Below are positions 7,003-14,026 of a stretch of DNA of 31,954 nucleotides, piece by piece; the stretch's first letter is position 1, and each line of letters opens with the position of its first letter. The DNA comes from a virus: positions 1 to 31,954 of IMG/VR virus record IMGVR_UViG_3300042521_000428. The stretch is one strand, 5' to 3'. The notes under the pieces are model-generated. The model ran no database searches. It worked only from the letters and a program-made list of their open reading frames with translations, and was not told where the DNA came from. A program made the position numbers and the translations under genes.

Positions 7003-9060
7003 ATGGCTCAGTTCCCGTCCCAATCCTCTGCGTCAGGCATCTGGACGCTGAAGAAACAGAAGCGTGCAGAGCAAGGCGATAACTGGCCACCGCTGATTCT
7101 TCCCGATCCATACTTTGAGTACGTCACGATGCTGCTCCCAGGAGACGGCACCAACGGGGCGCAGAACAACACGTTCCTCGACAGCAGCACCAACAACTTC
7201 ACCATCACCCGCAACGGCAACACGAGCCAGGGCACCTTTGCGCCGTATGGGAGCAACTGGGGTAATTATTTTGACGGAACCGGAGATTGGCTATCTTCGC
7301 CTACTAATTCGGCATTTGAGTTTGGTTCTGGAAACTTTACGATTGAGTATTGGTTTTATGTCAATCGTATACCGTCTGGCTCGGCAGTCGGTTTATTGAG
7401 TAAACGAGCAGACGAATCGATTTACGCTCCGTTCAATATGTTTTTGTCTGCAGGCGGGGTGTTAAACTTATATATGTCAACTTCTGGTAGTAACTGGGAA
7501 GTTGGCCCGCTTTCTACTACAGCTTTGGCAACTGGAACTTGGTATCATGTTGCTGTAACTCGTTCTAGCAACACCGTATATATGTTCTTGAACGGAACTT
7601 CGGTCGGTTCCACCGGAACGCTTAGCGGAGCGTTAGTGACAAATTCGGCGGCATTGACAATTGGAGCAAACAGCGAATCCCCCGCTTCTACAACCAGACT
7701 CAACGGCTATATCTCCAATCTTCGGTTTGTTAAAGGCACCGCTCTTTATACTGCCAACTTCACCGTACCAACTTCACCGCTCACCGCTGTCACTAATACC
7801 TCGCTGCTGACCTGCCAAAGCAATCGCTTTATCGACAATAGCACCAACGCACTAACCATCACGCGCAACGGCGATGTGAGCATCCAACGCTTCAGCCCGT
7901 TCTCTCCGACTGCGCCCTATGCCGCAGGCACTGATGGCGGGAGTGGTTACTTTGATGGGAGTGGGGATTCGCTGACCACTAGCAGTCTGCCATCTTTCAA
8001 TGGAGACTTTGATATTGAATTTTGGGTTTATTCAACCGCTATTAGCACACCGTTTTATTTGTACAGAAGCGGTGATGCATACCCACTTGTAAGCATACAA
8101 GTTTCTTTTAGTTCTGCGTTGCGTGCCGATGTTTCAACAGATGGGGCGACATCCACAACCTTGACCCATCAAAGTACAGCCGTGGCGGGACAATGGAATC
8201 ATGTTGCGTTGACGCGCTCAGGAACTACAGTTCGTCTATTTTTGAACGGCGTAGTGTCCAGTTCCACAATAACTGTGTCTGGAGCGATATCAACAACAAG
8301 CGCTGTAACTTACCTTGGTACCGGCGCGGCATTGCTTACTGGCTACCTTAGTAATTTGCGCGTTGTTCAAGGTTCTGCTGTCTATACAAGTAGTTTCACA
8401 CCCCCTTCTTCGCCTGTCACAGCAATTACCAACACTAGCCTCCTGCTGAACTTCACCAACGCAGGCATCATCGACAACGCGATGATGAACAACCTTGAAA
8501 CGGTTGGCGCTACGCAAATCAGCACCGCGCAGAGCAAGTTCGGTGGGGCGTCGATGTTGTTTGATGGCACGGGTGATGTGTGTGTAACAGCAAACGCGCC
8601 CTGGATGAACTTTGGCACGGGTAATTGGACGATTGAGTTTTGGGTATACGCAAACAACACCAGTCGAGCGGATGTTGTATCAAAAGGCTCAAGCAGCACA
8701 TTTAACCCGTACGTTGTTCAGTTATCCGGTGGTCAAATAAATGTGTATTTAAGCGACAACGGGGCTGGTTTTTCGCTCGTAGTTAACTCTTCTGGATCAG
8801 CATACACCGTTGGGAGTTGGGTTCATGTTGCTGTTGTCCGTAACGGAAACACAGTAACCATTTACTCAAACGGGACTAATGTTGGGTCTGGCAGTTATAC
8901 GGGGTCGCCCGCTGTGACTACAGACCCCCTATCCATCGGCGGCGCATCGAATGCGGCGTTCTCGCTCAACGGATACATCGACGACCTCCGCATCACCAAG
9001 GGCTATGCCCGGTACACCGCCAACTTCACGCCGCCGACCACGGCATTCCCGCTTCTCTGA
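7003..9060 (+). CDS. Triple LamG (concanavalin-like) appendage protein with shared anchor
   Basis: A 685-residue protein. Residues 1-30 are the shared anchor (MAQFPSQSSASGIWTLKKQK, then GDNWP). Three LamG-like domains (Laminin_G_3 type) follow at about residues 44-266, 267-478 and 479-685. Each has the series YFDGTGDWL, NFTIEYWFYV, WYHVAVTRSSN, FLNGTSVG and LNGYISNLRFVKGTALYTANFT in its own form. Such domains bind sugars, so a host-surface or glycan-binding appendage is likely. The domain cores are markedly A+T-rich against G+C-rich borders (see findings), a sign of domain replacement. A GGAG site lies about eight bases before the ATG. No enzymatic residues were recognised. Confidence 0.85.
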   Translation: MAQFPSQSSASGIWTLKKQKRAEQGDNWPPLILPDPYFEYVTMLLPGDGTNGAQNNTFLDSSTNNFTITRNGNTSQGTFAPYGSNWGNYFDGTGDWLSSPTNSAFEFGSGNFTIEYWFYVNRIPSGSAVGLLSKRADESIYAPFNMFLSAGGVLNLYMSTSGSNWEVGPLSTTALATGTWYHVAVTRSSNTVYMFLNGTSVGSTGTLSGALVTNSAALTIGANSESPASTTRLNGYISNLRFVKGTALYTANFTVPTSPLTAVTNTSLLTCQSNRFIDNSTNALTITRNGDVSIQRFSPFSPTAPYAAGTDGGSGYFDGSGDSLTTSSLPSFNGDFDIEFWVYSTAISTPFYLYRSGDAYPLVSIQVSFSSALRADVSTDGATSTTLTHQSTAVAGQWNHVALTRSGTTVRLFLNGVVSSSTITVSGAISTTSAVTYLGTGAALLTGYLSNLRVVQGSAVYTSSFTPPSSPVTAITNTSLLLNFTNAGIIDNAMMNNLETVGATQISTAQSKFGGASMLFDGTGDVCVTANAPWMNFGTGNWTIEFWVYANNTSRADVVSKGSSSTFNPYVVQLSGGQINVYLSDNGAGFSLVVNSSGSAYTVGSWVHVAVVRNGNTVTIYSNGTNVGSGSYTGSPAVTTDPLSIGGASNAAFSLNGYIDDLRITKGYARYTANFTPPTTAFPLL

Positions 9061-9068
9061 GGATGACC

Positions 9069-9392
9069 ATGCTTTACTCCAAGAACGGCTCTATCCCCAA
9101 GACTGAGACTGACGGCACCGAAGGGTGGATCGAAGTCGAGGTAGCCCCGACTCCCGGCGAAGGTCAGGAGGTGGTGTGGTGGTTCCCGCCCGGATGGGTG
9201 GTGCGGCCTGTGTGCCCCAACGAACCCGGCATGGTCTACAACTGGAGCCAGTCAGAGCAGAAGTGGATGGCCGCGCCCGTGGAAGAAGTGCTACCTGTGG
9301 TTGAGGTCAACCTTGGCGGAGATATTATCTTTGCCGGAAGTTCTGCTGACACTATTACGGTGGGCAGCAATAGCGGCAGCATTACCATCTGA
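9069..9392 (+). CDS. Small tail/fibre-region hypothetical protein
   Basis: A 107-residue protein starting MLYSKNGSIPKTETDGTEGW. It is acidic and Trp/Pro-rich in the middle (EVVWWFPPGWVVRPVCPNEPG, partly quoted: VVWWFPPGW) and ends in repeated small strands (FAGSSADTITVGSNSGSITI). An ATG two codons earlier (9063) is possible, but the GAGG at 9059-9062 is placed correctly only for 9069. The protein type occurs beside fibre genes in other aquatic phages; its function is unknown. It lies between the triple LamG gene and a second small conserved protein, and could link or cap an appendage. Confidence 0.6.
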   Translation: MLYSKNGSIPKTETDGTEGWIEVEVAPTPGEGQEVVWWFPPGWVVRPVCPNEPGMVYNWSQSEQKWMAAPVEEVLPVVEVNLGGDIIFAGSSADTITVGSNSGSITI

Positions 9393-9402
9393 GGAGAAAT
9401 GC

Positions 9403-9780
9403 GTGGCCCACTTTGCTGAGATCGGTCTGAACAACACGGTGCTTCGCGTCATCGTCGTGCACAACAACGAACTTCTTGATGAGCACGGTGTTGAGCAGGA
9501 AGCCAAGGGCGCAGAGTTCTGCCGCAATCTGTTTGGCGGCACCTGGGTGCAAACGTCATACAACGGCAACAAGCGCAAGAACTACGCGGGTCAGGGTTTC
9601 ACCTACGACAGCACCCGCGATGCGTTCATCCCGCCCAAGCCGTTTGCTTCTTGGCTGCTGAACGAGGATACTTGTCAGTGGTATGCGCCCGTTCCGTTCC
9701 CCACGGACATTGGGACGCCTGAAGCGCTCAAGCGTTATGTCTGGAATGAAGACGCCCAACAGTGGGACTTGTTGGCGTAA
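9403..9780 (+). CDS. Conserved phage tail-region protein (MAHFAE family)
   Basis: A 125-residue protein of a family widespread in aquatic phages, recognised from MAHFAEIGLNNTVLRVIVV, WVQTSYNGNKRKNYAG, the DAFIPPKPFASW block and the aromatic end (CQWYAPVPFP). The start is GTG at 9403: it has GAGGAG six bases upstream (9391-9396) and restores the usual family N-terminus. The frame is open further upstream, but only as a shadow of the previous gene. No function is established for the family; the recurrent place beside fibre genes points to a minor tail protein. There are no membrane segments. Confidence 0.75.
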   Translation: MAHFAEIGLNNTVLRVIVVHNNELLDEHGVEQEAKGAEFCRNLFGGTWVQTSYNGNKRKNYAGQGFTYDSTRDAFIPPKPFASWLLNEDTCQWYAPVPFPTDIGTPEALKRYVWNEDAQQWDLLA

Positions 9781-9790
9781 GGAGACTTGA

Positions 9791-10813
9791 ATGACCACCG
9801 CGTACACCTCCCTGCTCGGTCTGGCGCTGCCAGTCACGGGCGAACTGTCGGGCACCTGGGGTGACACCGTCAACAACTACATCACGTCGTACCTCGACGC
9901 TTCGGTGGCCGGTGCGCTGACAGTCAACGCCGACACCACGCTGACCAAGACTACGGGCACATCGCTAGGCTCCACGTCTTCTCAGTACGCCATCATCATC
10001 GCGTCGGGGCATGTAGCCAACATCACCGTTACCGCCCCGGCGGCGAGTAAAACCTATGTGGTGATCAACACCTCCGGCACGTACACGGTCAAGATTCGTG
10101 GCGCAGGCCCGACCACGGGCGTCACTGTTGGTGTCAGTGAGAATGCAATCGTTGCTTGGAACGGCAGCGATTTTGTAAAGCTGTCTTCAAGCATCGGGAT
10201 TTCTTCGGTCGCAGTGGCATCGTCCAACGGGCTTGCCGGTACAAGCAGCGGCGGATCAACTCCCACGCTTACGCTGTCCACCACGGTCAACGGGCTTGTC
10301 AAAGGTAATGGCACAGCGCTTAGCGCCGCCACTGCGGGTACGGACTATGTCGCTCCTGGCACAGCCACAAACTTTACGGCTAAGCAGACCTTTACCGGCA
10401 GCACCAGTACGCTTGGCACCAAGTTGCTCAACGCTATTGAGGCCGTTACTGTCAGTGCCACTGCCGCAACAGGAACGATTAACTACGACTTGACGACACA
10501 GTCCGTCGTCTACTACACGACGAACGCATCTGGAAACTGGACGGTCAACTTCCGAGCATCAAGCGGCACAAGCCTAAATACCGCACTGGCTGTTGGCGAG
10601 TCTGTAACCGCCGCGTTTCTTGTCACTCAAGGCAGCACCGCATACTACAACAACGTCATACAAGTGGACGGCGTCTCGGTAACACCTAAGTGGCAGAACG
10701 GCAACACGCCAATTTCAGGTAACGCAAACGGCATTGATGTGTACTCATACACAATAATCAAGACAGCTTCGGCCACGTTCACCGTACTTGCGTCTCAAAC
10801 GAGGTTTGCTTGA
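9791..10813 (+). CDS. Tail fibre-like protein
   Basis: A 340-residue Thr/Ser/Ala-rich protein starting MTTAYTSLLGLALPVTGELS, then GTWGDTVNNYITSYLDAS. This N-terminal block (about 1-45) is common in aquatic phage fibre proteins and may be the attachment part. The middle (about 45-190) is a beta-rich shaft ending in a repeat-like section (GLVKGNGTALSAATAGTDY) typical of fibre shafts. The last 145 residues form a compact beta domain (TGTINYDLTTQSVVYY, then NWTVNFRAS and FTVLASQTRFA) found at the end of many marine phage structural proteins. An AAGGAG site is six bases before the ATG. Receptor binding is plausible but not shown. Confidence 0.75.
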   Translation: MTTAYTSLLGLALPVTGELSGTWGDTVNNYITSYLDASVAGALTVNADTTLTKTTGTSLGSTSSQYAIIIASGHVANITVTAPAASKTYVVINTSGTYTVKIRGAGPTTGVTVGVSENAIVAWNGSDFVKLSSSIGISSVAVASSNGLAGTSSGGSTPTLTLSTTVNGLVKGNGTALSAATAGTDYVAPGTATNFTAKQTFTGSTSTLGTKLLNAIEAVTVSATAATGTINYDLTTQSVVYYTTNASGNWTVNFRASSGTSLNTALAVGESVTAAFLVTQGSTAYYNNVIQVDGVSVTPKWQNGNTPISGNANGIDVYSYTIIKTASATFTVLASQTRFA

Positions 10814-10814
10814 T

Positions 10815-11528
10815 ATGCCAGTAATAAGCACTCGCGGCGTGGCGTCGGCAAAAGCCTTGGGCTTTTTGTCTGGTGGCACCGCAACCACCGTATCGTTTTT
10901 CACAACGAGTTCGTGGACAGCCCCGGCAGGCGTTACGAATGTTCGCGCAGTGCTTATTGGGCAACCCGTAATCCCGGCCTATTGGGATTATCCGCTTATT
11001 GGCCCTCGTGGAGAGTACACAAGTTCAACACCGCCTACACAGGCCAGTGTTGATAACGGTATCGCCGCTTGGGTGGCTAACGCCACTCCCGTATTTGATG
11101 TGGGTGCCCCCGGGGTACGCACAATATCAGGTGCTGTAGGTCAAACATCGTGGCTGCTCAGTAACGGCGACACAACGCTTATAGCGGACAATGTGACGTT
11201 TTATGGCCCTACGTACACGATTCGCGGTACGTTTGCAGGAACCACTTTTTATCCTGCGCAGATAAACACCTCTTTCAAAACCTTCTTCGCTTATAACTCC
11301 AGTAACGGTATCGAGGTGTACCGCGACGCACAAGACGGTGGGGCAACAATCATGTTTGGCTCATCTGCGGCAGGCGGTATAGCCCCGAGCGGTTCTCCGA
11401 CAACAATAGTTTTGGCAAGCCAAGCTGTTGTTCCAGGCACAGCTTACAGCGTGATTGTTCCCTCAACCTACACATCAGTTTTCGGCACCATAAGCGGGAG
11501 CGTGACGCTTACTTACGTCACTCCGTAG
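10815..11528 (+). CDS. Fibre-tip-like protein related to glycine-rich tail domains
   Basis: A 237-residue protein starting MPVISTRGVASAKALGFLSGG, an N-terminus often seen on aquatic phage tail proteins. Residues 30-55 (FFTTSSWTAPAGVTNVRAVLIG) match the opening strands of glycine-rich tail domains, but the polyglycine part that normally follows is absent, replaced by QPVIPAYWDYPL and a beta-rich body. The end (SGSVTLTYVTP) is a closing strand. The start at 10815, one base after the previous stop, is preferred over an in-frame ATG nine codons upstream that lies inside the previous gene. A fibre tip or adhesin role is inferred. Confidence 0.65.
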   Translation: MPVISTRGVASAKALGFLSGGTATTVSFFTTSSWTAPAGVTNVRAVLIGQPVIPAYWDYPLIGPRGEYTSSTPPTQASVDNGIAAWVANATPVFDVGAPGVRTISGAVGQTSWLLSNGDTTLIADNVTFYGPTYTIRGTFAGTTFYPAQINTSFKTFFAYNSSNGIEVYRDAQDGGATIMFGSSAAGGIAPSGSPTTIVLASQAVVPGTAYSVIVPSTYTSVFGTISGSVTLTYVTP

Positions 11529-11560
11529 GTCGGGCATGCATAGCTAACAGGAGTTTGATT

Positions 11561-11758
11561 GTGGAAGAGTCAGTTGAAGTCCGCGTGGCGGTGCATGAAG
11601 CAGTCTGCGCCCAACGGTACGAGGCTATTGAGAAGCGTCTTGACGACGGCAGCAGGCGTATGAGCCGCATCGAAATCTGGCTGTACATCACGCTAGGCGC
11701 GGTCCTGCTCGGCCCTGGCGCAATGGCAGAAGTGGTGAAGAAACTTCTAGGGTTGTGA
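11561..11758 (+). CDS. Small membrane protein of the lysis block
   Basis: A 65-residue protein. The N-terminal 35 residues are charged and probably helical (VEVRVAVHEAVCAQRYEAIEK, partly shown), followed by one membrane segment at about 38-58 (IWLYITLGAVLLGPGAMA) and a short basic tail. The start is GTG at 11561: GGAG at 11550-11553 gives a 7-base spacing, whereas a TTG two codons earlier would sit too close. It opens the membrane-protein block that ends in the holin and endolysin. It could be a holin-like, antiholin or spanin-like protein; the sequence alone does not decide. No family was recognised. Confidence 0.6.
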   Translation: MEESVEVRVAVHEAVCAQRYEAIEKRLDDGSRRMSRIEIWLYITLGAVLLGPGAMAEVVKKLLGL

Positions 11759-11759
11759 C

Positions 11760-12035
11760 ATGGCATGGTCAGATGTTCTCAAAGCAGTCATTCCCATCGT
11801 GGTGGCCGCACTGGCGTGGCTACTCGGTCAAGTGGCATCCTTCTCCGAGCGTCTGACCAAGATTGAGGGGCAGATGCCCGCGCTCATCACCAAGGAAGGC
11901 GTGCCCACCGACAGCCCAATCAGCGCAGAACGCAGGGCGATCCTGAAAGAGCAACTGATGGCGCACATCAACGAGTTGCAAGTCAAGGTCAGGCTGCTTG
12001 AGGAACGCGAGCGCATCGCCAAGGGGAACAAGTAG
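11760..12035 (+). CDS. Small membrane-anchored coiled-coil protein of the lysis block
   Basis: A 91-residue protein. One membrane segment lies at the N-terminus (about 7-26, LKAVIPIVVAALAWLLGQVA), followed by a long charged helix with heptad character (LTKIEGQMPALI, then QLMAHINELQVKVRLLEERERIAK). An N-terminal anchor with a coiled coil beyond it is the layout of an inner-membrane spanin subunit, but no outer-membrane lipoprotein partner is visible. An AGGG-type site about seven bases before the ATG overlaps the previous gene. A role in lysis is inferred from position. Confidence 0.6.
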   Translation: MAWSDVLKAVIPIVVAALAWLLGQVASFSERLTKIEGQMPALITKEGVPTDSPISAERRAILKEQLMAHINELQVKVRLLEERERIAKGNK

Positions 12036-12038
12036 TGT

Positions 12039-12533
12039 ATGGAACCGATAACCGGCATTCTCGCGGCAGTATCAGCGGCGAATGCTGCATTTGGGGCCGT
12101 TAAGAAACTCGTCGCCACAGGCCGCGAGATTCAGGACGTTGCCGGTCAGATTGGTAAGTGGTACGGCGCTTTCGGGGACTTCAACCGCCTAGCCAACGAG
12201 AAGGCCAACAAGAAGCCCTCTGTCTTTAAGCGCCTGTTGCACGACGGCAGTATCGAGCAGGAAGCCTTGCAGATCACGATGCACAAGCAGGCGTTGGTCA
12301 AGCAGGAGTACGAACTGAAGTTGTTGATCATCGCTCACTACGGTGAGAACGTGTACAACGAGATGATCATGGAGCGCATCCGACTCAAGAAGGAGCGCGA
12401 GAAGAAAGACCGAGAGCACCGCCTGCGGCAGCAGGAGTTCATGCTCAACGCCAAGTACGGCGCAGCGATTGCCTTCGTGGCAACCGCCCTGATCGCGGTG
12501 GGTTACTACTTAATCGACAAGGCACAGCAATGA
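12039..12533 (+). CDS. Hypothetical membrane protein with long charged helix
   Basis: A 164-residue protein. It starts with an Ala-rich amphipathic or weakly hydrophobic helix (ITGILAAVSAANAAFGAVKK), continues through a basic domain (KKPSVFKRLLHDG), then a long, highly charged helix (about 105-135, with KKEREKKDREHRL), and ends in a clear membrane segment (about 138-158, YGAAIAFVATALIAVGYYLI). Similar proteins occur in other aquatic phages next to lysis genes, but I know of no assigned function. The ATG follows the previous stop after three bases, and the end overlaps the DUF4337 gene as ATGA. A lysis-control or membrane-remodelling role is possible. Confidence 0.6.
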   Translation: MEPITGILAAVSAANAAFGAVKKLVATGREIQDVAGQIGKWYGAFGDFNRLANEKANKKPSVFKRLLHDGSIEQEALQITMHKQALVKQEYELKLLIIAHYGENVYNEMIMERIRLKKEREKKDREHRLRQQEFMLNAKYGAAIAFVATALIAVGYYLIDKAQQ

Positions 12534-13006
12534 GTTTCAGGAAGCCGCCGGAGGGTGCAAGCCGTTCAGAGAGGGAGGCCCATGTCAAGGCTCTTGCTGC
12601 GGTTTCTATTAGCCTGCTTGCTCTACTCCTTGCTGTTACAAATTACTTTGCCGGAAGGAACTCATCTGCGGTTCTCAACGGAACCATAGAGTCCAACAAC
12701 CTGTGGGCGTGGTATCAGGCCAAGAATGTTCGGGCGACCATCTACGAGGTCACCAACAACGAGCAGAAGGCCACGAAGCAACGCGCCGACATGGACGAGA
12801 TCATGGAAAAGGCCCGTGCGGCTGAAGCCAAGCGCGATGCTGCCAAGGCCAAGTCTTCCTACTACTCCTACTCCGGCATGGCACTGCAACTGGCCATCGT
12901 CCTGTCCTCTGCGGCCATCCTGGCCGTCACCCTGAGCCTGTTCTATGCCTCCATCGGCGTGGGGGCGGTTGGGGTGCTTCTGTTTTTCTTTGCTCTAGGA
13001 GCCTGA
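12530..13006 (+). CDS. DUF4337-family membrane protein
   Basis: A 158-residue protein that fits the DUF4337 family (PF14235). A first membrane segment lies at about 24-44 (AAVSISLLALLLAVTNYFAG), followed by the family signature SSAVLNGTIESNNLWAWYQ and AKNVRATIYE, then a charged helix (MDEIMEKARAAEAKRDAAK) and two more membrane segments near the C-terminus (ALQLAIVLSSAAILAVTLSL and the following stretch to the end). Chromosomal members are short inner-membrane proteins of unknown role. Here it lies directly before the holin and endolysin, which suggests a part in lysis or in changing the envelope during infection. The start overlaps the previous stop as ATGA. Confidence 0.75.
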   Translation: MSFRKPPEGASRSEREAHVKALAAVSISLLALLLAVTNYFAGRNSSAVLNGTIESNNLWAWYQAKNVRATIYEVTNNEQKATKQRADMDEIMEKARAAEAKRDAAKAKSSYYSYSGMALQLAIVLSSAAILAVTLSLFYASIGVGAVGVLLFFFALGA

Positions 13007-13007
13007 G

Positions 13008-13511
13008 ATGCTGTCGCTTCTTTCCACCCTCGGGGGCTTGCTGCTCTCGGGCCTGCCCAAATTGCTTGAATACTTCCAGAACAAGGCAGATCAAGCCCAT
13101 GAACTGAAGTTGGCTCAGGTTCAGACCGAGCGCGAACTTCAACTGGCAGCGGCAGGTTTTGCAGCCCAGGCCCGGATGGAGGAGATTCGCACCGAGCAGG
13201 TGGCGATGGAGACTGACGCCCGGATGACCGAGGCTGCTCTGGCGCACGACCAGAAGATCATGGACAAGGCTTCCCGGTGGGTGGTGAACTACACCGGCAC
13301 CGTCCGGCCTACGGTTACCTACATCTTCGTGTTTGAGTTGGTGGCCATCAACGCCTTCATGGCGTGGTACCTGTGGAACCATCCGACGCTCATTCAGAGC
13401 ATGGACGACATCATCCTGTACTCTGACCTGATCTTCTCTGCCGACGAGATGGCGATCCTCGGGGGCATCATCGGCTACTGGTTCGGTTCTCGCCAGTGGA
13501 GTAAGAAGTGA
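13008..13511 (+). CDS. Putative holin (3TM family, GTA-type)
   Basis: A 167-residue protein that resembles the three-segment holin family (PF11351 type). It has an N-terminal hydrophobic stretch (about 1-20, MLSLLSTLGGLLLSGLPKLL), a long charged coiled-coil region (about 28-90), a membrane segment at about 103-122 (TYIFVFELVAINAFMAWYLW) and a third short one near the C-terminus (ILGGIIGYWFGSRQWSKK). The motif VRPTVTYIFVF and the ending FGSRQWSKK are typical of this family. It would permeabilise the inner membrane and release the endolysin encoded in the next gene, with which it overlaps by four bases (GTGA). The holin call is by similarity and position. Confidence 0.7.
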   Translation: MLSLLSTLGGLLLSGLPKLLEYFQNKADQAHELKLAQVQTERELQLAAAGFAAQARMEEIRTEQVAMETDARMTEAALAHDQKIMDKASRWVVNYTGTVRPTVTYIFVFELVAINAFMAWYLWNHPTLIQSMDDIILYSDLIFSADEMAILGGIIGYWFGSRQWSKK

Positions 13512-14011
13512 AACTGAGCAAGGCGGGCGAAGACCTCATGCACAAGTATGAGGGGTTTAGGAGTAAACCCTACCTTTGCCCTGCCCACATCTGGACGATT
13601 GGCTACGGCCACGTCTTGTACCAAGAGCAGATTAGGCTCCCGGTCATCCGCAAGGAAGGCTACACCGGGATGCTCCGCAACGAGTTCCCCCTGAAGCCGG
13701 AGGACAGCCGTGTCTGGACCAAGACGGAGATCGACGAACTATTCCGTGATGATGTCGGGACTTTTGAACGCGGTGTTCTTCGACTTGTTCCCGGCGTATC
13801 TGGCCGTCAAGGCAGCTTTGACGCTCTGGTCAGTTTTGCCTTTAATGCAGGGCTAGGCAACCTTCAGCGCAGTCAGATCAGGATGCGGGCCAACCGGGAC
13901 GACTGGAACGGGGCGGCAGACGCCTTCCGCCAGTGGACGATGGGCGGCGGCAAAGTCCTGCCGGGTCTGGTAAAACGCCGTGAAGCAGAGATTGCCCTTT
14001 TCTTGTCTTGA
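13508..14011 (+). CDS. Endolysin, GH24 lysozyme
   Basis: A 167-residue phage lysozyme that would cut the glycan strands of peptidoglycan. The catalytic pattern E-8-D/C-5-T is present as E15, C24 and T30 (YEGFRSKPYLCPAHIWTIGYGH, read in two parts), so the usual Asp is replaced by Cys, an accepted variant in this family. Further landmarks are FDALVSFAFNAGLGNLQ and the closing GLVKRREAEIALFL. There is no signal peptide or N-terminal membrane anchor, so release should depend on the holin just upstream. The length is normal for GH24 phage enzymes. The start is GTG at 13508 in a GTGA overlap. Confidence 0.9.
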   Translation: MKLSKAGEDLMHKYEGFRSKPYLCPAHIWTIGYGHVLYQEQIRLPVIRKEGYTGMLRNEFPLKPEDSRVWTKTEIDELFRDDVGTFERGVLRLVPGVSGRQGSFDALVSFAFNAGLGNLQRSQIRMRANRDDWNGAADAFRQWTMGGGKVLPGLVKRREAEIALFLS

Positions 14012-14026
14012 CACGAGAATACGGTT

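Noticed and set aside
4380-9060. Diversity-generating retroelement acting on the appendage genes
   Set aside because: No reverse transcriptase gene or template repeat is visible in the window; the variation seen looks like domain exchange.
9301-9402. Upstream extension of the MAHFAE-family gene
   Set aside because: It overlaps the previous gene in another frame. GTG at 9403 has GAGGAG six bases upstream and gives the known family start.
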